A stretch of DNA of 64,000 nucleotides from JAGWRI01 sp963728785 (GTDB lineage: Bacteria; Gemmatimonadota; Gemmatimonadetes; Gemmatimonadales; Gemmatimonadaceae): the NCBI GenBank assembly GCA_963728785.1, contig CAVSKV010000002.1, forward strand, positions 930,001 through 994,000, given 5' to 3'. Positions 59,897 to 64,000 of this stretch are shown here, piece by piece; positions within the stretch are counted from its first letter, which is position 1, and every line of letters begins with the position of its first letter. The notes under the pieces are model-generated. The model worked only from the letters and a program-made list of their open reading frames with translations. It did not search any database and had not been told where the DNA came from. Both the position numbers and the translations under genes were made by a program.

Positions 59897-60121
59897 TTAA
59901 GGGGTGCCGAGGAGTTCCAGGATTTCGCCCGGCCGCGCATGGCGTCCGAGTTTAGACTTTTCGAATAGCGGGTGCCCGTCCCGCCATACCTCGAATCGGC
60001 CGCCGCGCGAGGGGACCAGCGTGATCTCGGCGTCGGAGTGCCGGGTGCGAATCTCGGCCGCCAGACTGGCGGCCCGCGGTTCGTAGTTTCAAAGCGTGCA
60101 GTATTCGATGGTGATGTGCAT
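59897..60121 (-). CDS. SelW/Rdx-family selenoprotein (UGA read as Sec)
   Basis: The 74-residue product reads MHITIEYCTL, then an in-frame TGA at codon 11 (60089-60091), then NYEPRAASLAAEI and on to TAA at 59897-59899. With Sec at the TGA the motif is CxxU (Cys8, Sec11), the redox motif of the Rdx (SelW/SelT/SelH-like) family; the following PRA(A)xLAxEI and GGRFEVWRDGHPLFEKSK match that family, including the GG-F-V strand after the helix. A hairpin lies just downstream of the TGA. Thioredoxin-like redox role in the cytoplasm is inferred from the family. A normal gene caller would stop at the TGA. Confidence 0.75.
60056..60074 (-). promoter_or_regulatory. Putative bacterial SECIS hairpin
   Basis: On the coding strand, GGCCGCCA and TGGCGGCC pair perfectly around GTC (apical AGUCU), starting 14 bases after the UGA with the loop at 22 bases. 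E. coli fdhF SECIS has the loop AGGUCUG at about 19 bases with the required GU. Position, stem and a GU in the loop agree; the bulge is not resolved. Confidence 0.6.
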
Positions 60122-60160
60122 GATGTTCGAATTGTAACCCCGGCCGCCCTGCCGCGGCAG

Positions 60161-60412
60161 CTAATGGCGCGGTGGCGGCCAAGGCACGTGCGTGAGCGTG
60201 GCGAGCCGCTGGATGAGGGTGTCCTGGTAGGCCACCACTGCTTTGAGGGAGTCGATCGTGTTCAGGGCGTCCTGCAGGTCGCCCTGCATGTTCTGCACGG
60301 CGGTGCCCATGTCCATCACGGCCTGTGCCATGTTCGTCTGGGCGCGCGGGCTCATGCAGCTTCCCAGCACGAGCAGGGCGGCGAGCGGCCCGGTGAATCG
60401 AGCAATGCGCAT
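60161..60412 (-). CDS. Small lipoprotein with coiled coil
   Basis: The 83-residue protein has a lipoprotein signal ending in LLVLGSC and then one continuous amphipathic helix (MAQAVMDMGTAVQNMQGDL, DALNTIDSLKAVVAYQDTL) like Lpp- or YcaM-type coiled-coil lipoproteins. It probably anchors in the envelope by its lipid and forms a helical bundle or oligomer. Family not recognised. Confidence 0.7.
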   Translation of the reverse strand: MRIARFTGPLAALLVLGSCMSPRAQTNMAQAVMDMGTAVQNMQGDLQDALNTIDSLKAVVAYQDTLIQRLATLTHVPWPPPRH

Positions 60413-60554
60413 CGGAGGGTGGGGCTGAGGGTGTGCCCGGGAAGATGAGGGGGCGTGGCAGGCGCGTCGACCCCGGCCGGCCGGGGGCTGCGAGGGGATG
60501 CGCCCGGCAATCGAACGATGGCGGCGGACCGGCCCAACCGACTCAGGTTGCATC

Positions 60555-60977
60555 ATGCGCCGGGCCGCCTTGACGCTCCTCGAACTTCTGCTCGTGCTCG
60601 TGATGATCGGCACGCTGCTCGGGCTGGCCGTGCCGCCGATCGCGGCCTGGACCGACCGGGCGGCAGTGCACGCGGCGTCGCAAGACATCGAGGCGCTGTT
60701 CGCCGAGGCGCGGGCCGAGGCGCTCGCGCGACGCGTTGGCGTGTGGCTCCGGTTCGACAGTCTGGCGGGCGCGGTGCGCCTGCGAATACCCGGCGTGGGA
60801 ACCCGGACCCGGGCAGTGGGGTCCCTGTATGGAGTGGCGTTGGCCAGCAGCCGCGACTCGACGAGCTACGACGGGCTGGGACTGGGCCATGGGGCAGCAA
60901 ACCTTACCGTGGTCGTGGGGCGCGGGGCCGCCCGGGACACGCTCGTCGTGTCGCGGCTCGGGCGAGTCCGCCGGTAG
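60555..60977 (+). CDS. Type II pseudopilin-like (GspH/FimT) protein
   Basis: The 140-residue protein has a type IV prepilin-like N-terminus (LTLLELLLVLVMIGTLLGLA) with the GspH/FimT pattern of a long hydrophobic helix, then FAEARAEALARRVGVWLRF and a small beta domain. The invariant cleavage glycine before the helix is not obvious (RRAALTLLEL), so processing is uncertain. No other pilus gene is near. ATG 60555 precedes the helix; the upstream frame is not conserved. Confidence 0.75.
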   Translation: MRRAALTLLELLLVLVMIGTLLGLAVPPIAAWTDRAAVHAASQDIEALFAEARAEALARRVGVWLRFDSLAGAVRLRIPGVGTRTRAVGSLYGVALASSRDSTSYDGLGLGHGAANLTVVVGRGAARDTLVVSRLGRVRR

Positions 60978-61168
60978 CGGTCGGTTTAGAAGGAAAGCGA
61001 CGCGTGTGACTCGCTGCCGCGATCGGACATGGGTCGGCAAGACGCCCGGCACGGGGCCGCGCTAGATTCCCGCCATTCTCCTGCGAGGTCACGGAATGGT
61101 CTCAGCCGTGATCCACTTCACGCAGAAATGTGACGGTCCACCGATGGGGGTGAGTTATTCCTCATGAG

Positions 61169-61711
61169 ATGACCGACGACGCGGCCGACGTCCGACGTGT
61201 GCTCGGAGGTGACGTCCAAGCATACGCGGCGCTGGTTGATCGATACTACGATCAGTGCGCGCGGTACGCAGTTCGGATGCTCGGCAACCGCGATGACGCG
61301 GAAGACGCCTTGCAGACGACGTTCGTGCGGGCCTATCGGGCGCTGAGCAGGTACCAGGAGCGCGACAAGTTCAGCGCGTGGTTGTATCGAATTCTGGTGA
61401 ACCAGTGCCGGAGCCTGGCGGCGCGGAGGTCGCAGCATGAGCGGGTGTTCGTGCGCGAGGAGGCGGTGCTGCTCAACGCGGCGGACGAGCGGGAAGGTGG
61501 ATGGACGGGGGAGGACGAGGAGTTCGTGCAGCGGGTGTTGAGCGAACTGGATCCGTTGCTGCGTGAGGCCTTCCTGCTGAAGCACATCGAGGAGCTGAGC
61601 TACGACGAGATGGCGGCGCTGACCGGCGTTGGCGTTTCGGCGTTGAAGATGAGAGTGAAGCGCGCATGTGATCGCCTGCGCGAGCGATGGGAGATGATCA
61701 GGCATGACTGA
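61169..61711 (+). CDS. ECF-family RNA polymerase sigma factor, second
   Basis: The 180-residue protein has sigma region 2 (YAALVDRYYDQCARYAVRML and DAEDALQTTFVRAYRAL) and region 4 (LLREAFLLKHIEELSYDEMA, then VSALKMRVKRACDRLRERW), the RpoE-like layout. Eight bases overlap the CBM48-type protein, which lies where the anti-sigma factor is usually found. ATG 61169 is the plausible start, but no strong ribosome site is visible. Confidence 0.93.
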   Translation: MTDDAADVRRVLGGDVQAYAALVDRYYDQCARYAVRMLGNRDDAEDALQTTFVRAYRALSRYQERDKFSAWLYRILVNQCRSLAARRSQHERVFVREEAVLLNAADEREGGWTGEDEEFVQRVLSELDPLLREAFLLKHIEELSYDEMAALTGVGVSALKMRVKRACDRLRERWEMIRHD

Positions 61712-62315
61712 GTCCGAGCGGGACCCCAACGTCGAGTGGATCGCGCGCCAAGCGCGGCGGCCGGTGGAGTTGTCGGCCGACGCCCGGGCGCGCATCATGG
61801 ACGCCGTGCGGTCGACGCCCGTGCTGGCGCGGCCACGCCGCGGGCTGGGGTGGCTCACGTCGCCCCGGTCGCTGGCCGTATCGCCGCTGGCCAGTTCGCT
61901 CCTCGCCGCGGGGCTGGTGGGGATCGGAGTGTTGGTCGGACTCACCGTGACAAACCGGGTCGGTCGCCCGCCGACCGAGCAGCGTACCGCTGTGGCTGCG
62001 ACTGCGCAGCTCCCGGTTCACGATACTCTGCAGGTGCACCGGTTCGAGCTCCAGGCGCCGCACGCGTCGCATGTGGCCCTGGTCGGGGACTTCAACGACT
62101 GGAGCCTGGCGGCAACGCCAATGACACGGAGTGCCGACGGCACGGCGTGGACGGTGACCGTCAAGCTGCCGGCCGGCCGGCACGTGTACGCGTTCGTGGT
62201 GGATGGAGCGAAGGGCAGCAAGTGGGTGCCCGATCCGGCGGCCTTGCGCGCGCCCGGCGATGGATTCGGAACGCCGAACTCCGTGGTCCTGATCGGGCAG
62301 GGGTCCGCCACATGA
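61704..62315 (+). CDS. Anti-sigma-like protein with CBM48/AMPK domain
   Basis: The 203-residue protein has a short cytoplasmic N-terminus, one membrane helix (LASSLLAAGLVGIGVLVGL) and a C-terminal domain of about 95 residues that matches the CBM48/AMPK-beta glycogen-binding fold (VALVGDFNDWSLAATPMTR, then LPAGRHVYAFVVDGAK). The position after the sigma gene suggests an anti-sigma factor sensing a carbohydrate, but no zinc motif is present. Overlaps the next gene by four bases (ATGA). Confidence 0.8.
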   Translation: MTESERDPNVEWIARQARRPVELSADARARIMDAVRSTPVLARPRRGLGWLTSPRSLAVSPLASSLLAAGLVGIGVLVGLTVTNRVGRPPTEQRTAVAATAQLPVHDTLQVHRFELQAPHASHVALVGDFNDWSLAATPMTRSADGTAWTVTVKLPAGRHVYAFVVDGAKGSKWVPDPAALRAPGDGFGTPNSVVLIGQGSAT

Positions 62316-62935
62316 TGCGCGTCGCCGTCCGTCGCGGGCTGAGCGCGCTGATCGTATGCGCCGCGGCCGCGCCGTCACTCCTGGCGCAGGGTCCGGACCC
62401 GCTGGCCAAGCTCGACACCGTCAGCAGGGCGCTGGTGCGGTCGCTGGTCGATTCGGCGCGCGCCGAAGGGCTGCCCAGCGAGCCGGTGTTGTCCAAGGCG
62501 CAGGAAGGGGTGGCCAAGCACGCGCCCAGCCCGGCCATCGCCCGTGCGGTGCGCACGGTGTTCCTGTCGTTGCGAGAGGCCCGGAACACGCTTGGTTCCA
62601 GCGCCAGCCGCGACGAACTCACGGCCGCGGCCGCGGCCTTGCAGGCTGGGATCCCGGCCTCGGCCCTCACCGACCTGCGGGTCAACGGCCACGGCAAGTC
62701 GATCACGGTGCCGCTCGTCGTGCTGGCCGATCTCGTCACGCGGGGGGTGCCGCGCGACATGGCGTCGCATACCATCCTGCAGTTGTGGATGGGGGGGGCG
62801 GGGGATGCCGACCTTTTGGGCTTGCCCACGGCGGTCGAACAGGACATAGTATCGGGAGCCGCACCGGGTGACGCCCTCCTAAACCGCGCCCGCACGATCC
62901 CGATTCGGCTGCCGCCGGGGAAGATTCCCGAATAG
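62312..62935 (+). CDS. Hypothetical exported protein of ECF-CBM48 operon
   Basis: The 207-residue protein has a signal peptide (GLSALIVCAAAAPSLLAQ), a repeated helical section (LDTVSRALVRSLVDSARAEG, VLADLVTRGVPRDMASHTIL) and a proline-rich end. I do not recognise the family. ATG 62312 overlaps the preceding stop (ATGA), so it is made together with the sigma and CBM48 genes. It is periplasmic by signal peptide. Confidence 0.65.
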   Translation: MMRVAVRRGLSALIVCAAAAPSLLAQGPDPLAKLDTVSRALVRSLVDSARAEGLPSEPVLSKAQEGVAKHAPSPAIARAVRTVFLSLREARNTLGSSASRDELTAAAAALQAGIPASALTDLRVNGHGKSITVPLVVLADLVTRGVPRDMASHTILQLWMGGAGDADLLGLPTAVEQDIVSGAAPGDALLNRARTIPIRLPPGKIPE

Positions 62936-62972
62936 CGGCTCGCGGTTTCCTGAACGCCGAGCGCGTATCGCG

Positions 62973-64000
62973 ATGTTCGAGCGTAAGCGACAGTCCGTCC
63001 TCTTTGCCGTGACCGTCGCCCTGTGCCTGCCGCAGGGCACGGCTTGGGCACAGTTCGTTTCACGGCTGGAGGCAGGCGCCGTTACCAGTTCGACGCCCGG
63101 CTTCTTATCGTCCAGCGCGCTCAGCCTCACGCCCGACCTTCGCTACGAAGGCCAGAACGTGAACCTCTCAGCGCGGGGGTCGGCCTGGCTCGACGGCAAC
63201 TCGTGGGACTTTGCCGACGCCCAACTGTCGGGCTCGGTAACCACGCCGGTTCGCCACCACCTGAGCGCCCAATTGATCGCCAATGCCAGCCGGGCATATT
63301 ACGACCGGATCAACCAGAACGAGCAAATCGACGCCGAAGCGCGCGTGCACCTGGTGTTCTCGCAGAGCGGCGGCATGTGGCTGCAGACGGGCGTGGCGCG
63401 CCCCTGGCGGGTGGCACTGGTCTCGTCGGTAGACGTCGCCGGGGCCGGTGCGTGGACGCGGTTCGGTCCGGCGACGATCACCGGCACCTACACCAATTTC
63501 GCGTTCACACGCATCGCCAATGCCAGCGATTCCGTCAACTCCCTGCAGACGTGCGTGGCGACCGGCGACAGCAACGGATGCCTGCGGCAGTCGCACTTCA
63601 GCGACGTGCAAGGATCGGTGCACTTCGAGAAGGGCCCGGTGGAGTTGGACGCGCAATCCGGGTACCGGTTCGGGGATGCCACCGACGTGACCCCCGACTC
63701 GCGGCGCTGGGCGGCAGCGAATGCCGTGGTCTGGCTTACCAGCGACGTCGGGATGGTGGCGGGAGCCGGACGGCAGCCGTCCAACCCTGCACGCGGGCTG
63801 CCGGCCCGCAACTATGCCAATCTCGGCATGATGTTCGCTGCCTGGCCGGCAATGGCGGCGGGCGCGGTGCCCATCGAAGTGCGAGCCAGTGCGATCAGCA
63901 AGTTCGACATCGCCGAGGCCGGCCTGTCGCTGGAGCGAGTTCAGGTACGCATCGCCGGCGTGCAGAATGTGGAAGTGATGGGCGACTTCACGGACTGGCA
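62973..64000 (+). CDS. CBM48-ending exported protein, 3' end cut off
   Basis: At least 342 residues from ATG 62973 continue open to the right edge. It has a signal peptide (FAVTVALCLPQGTAWA), a long region of beta strands (LSLTPDLRYEGQNVNLSARG, FEKGPVELDAQSGYRFG) suggesting an outer-membrane barrel or beta-rich exported protein, and at the window end the start of a second CBM48-like unit (VQNVEVMGDFTDW). The missing part lies outside the window. It follows the hypothetical gene by 37 bases. Confidence 0.75.
   Translation, partial: MFERKRQSVLFAVTVALCLPQGTAWAQFVSRLEAGAVTSSTPGFLSSSALSLTPDLRYEGQNVNLSARGSAWLDGNSWDFADAQLSGSVTTPVRHHLSAQLIANASRAYYDRINQNEQIDAEARVHLVFSQSGGMWLQTGVARPWRVALVSSVDVAGAGAWTRFGPATITGTYTNFAFTRIANASDSVNSLQTCVATGDSNGCLRQSHFSDVQGSVHFEKGPVELDAQSGYRFGDATDVTPDSRRWAAANAVVWLTSDVGMVAGAGRQPSNPARGLPARNYANLGMMFAAWPAMAAGAVPIEVRASAISKFDIAEAGLSLERVQVRIAGVQNVEVMGDFTDW

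Overview
This is a GC-rich, densely coded bacterial chromosome segment with about 64 protein genes, many joined by 4-base ATGA or GTGA overlaps, and with weak Shine-Dalgarno sequences. Several traits suggest a Gemmatimonadota-type soil bacterium: ECF sigma operons with CBM48-bearing proteins, tandem DUF4097 proteins, a TonB-dependent receptor, and S9 and S66 peptidases. No rRNA or tRNA fixes the taxonomy, so this placement is an inference. I see no tRNA, rRNA, CRISPR array or prophage.

Layout. 1-7.9 kb: edge of a cysteine desulfurase-like gene, a beta-hydroxyacid dehydrogenase, mgtE, a DMT transporter, a CopZ-like protein, a large acyl-CoA dehydrogenase, SURF1 and a DUF72 protein, with two kinds of short-period intergenic repeat. 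7.9-12.1 kb: a four-gene ABC export operon of the AttEFGH kind in which one permease seems split, half of it fused to the AttH/CrtC-like domain. 12.2-18.2 kb: glyoxalase-fold protein, Nudix hydrolase, rhodanese, LD-carboxypeptidase, GT2 glycosyltransferase and a TonB-dependent receptor. 18.3-23.7 kb: a tightly coupled N6-adenine methylase/SNF2 helicase pair, the best candidate for a defence-like system. 23.7-31.0 kb: small membrane and DinB proteins, an alkyltransferase-like protein, and a sugar import-phosphorylation-nucleotidylation operon, then a decayed DUF2156 gene and small genes. 31.3-37.4 kb: cold-shock protein with a clear terminator, HAD phosphatase, an ECF sigma/anti-sigma pair followed by three tandem DUF4097 proteins, Bax inhibitor-like protein and PCD. 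37.5-49.3 kb: membrane glycosyltransferase, radical SAM protein, TonB-like protein, DinB, GH10-like hydrolase, an intact IS481 element, a KirBac channel and an S9 peptidase. 49.4-58.1 kb: GntR regulator with a palindromic operator, a pseudo-SGNH/XdhC/MocA operon, ispH, yjjX, a CGNR protein and a DEAH helicase. 58.1-64 kb: phosphofructokinase, a previously hidden SelW-type selenoprotein with an in-frame UGA and a hairpin just after it, a lipoprotein, a prepilin-like protein and an ECF sigma operon with two CBM48-type proteins that runs off the window.

Most notable: (1) the Rdx/SelW selenoprotein at 59897-60121, which normal gene calling misses; (2) the methylase-SNF2 pair with no nuclease; (3) the split permease/AttH fusion export operon; (4) a 16-bp tandem repeat present as two oppositely oriented arrays between convergent genes; (5) an SGNH-fold protein that has lost its catalytic residues.
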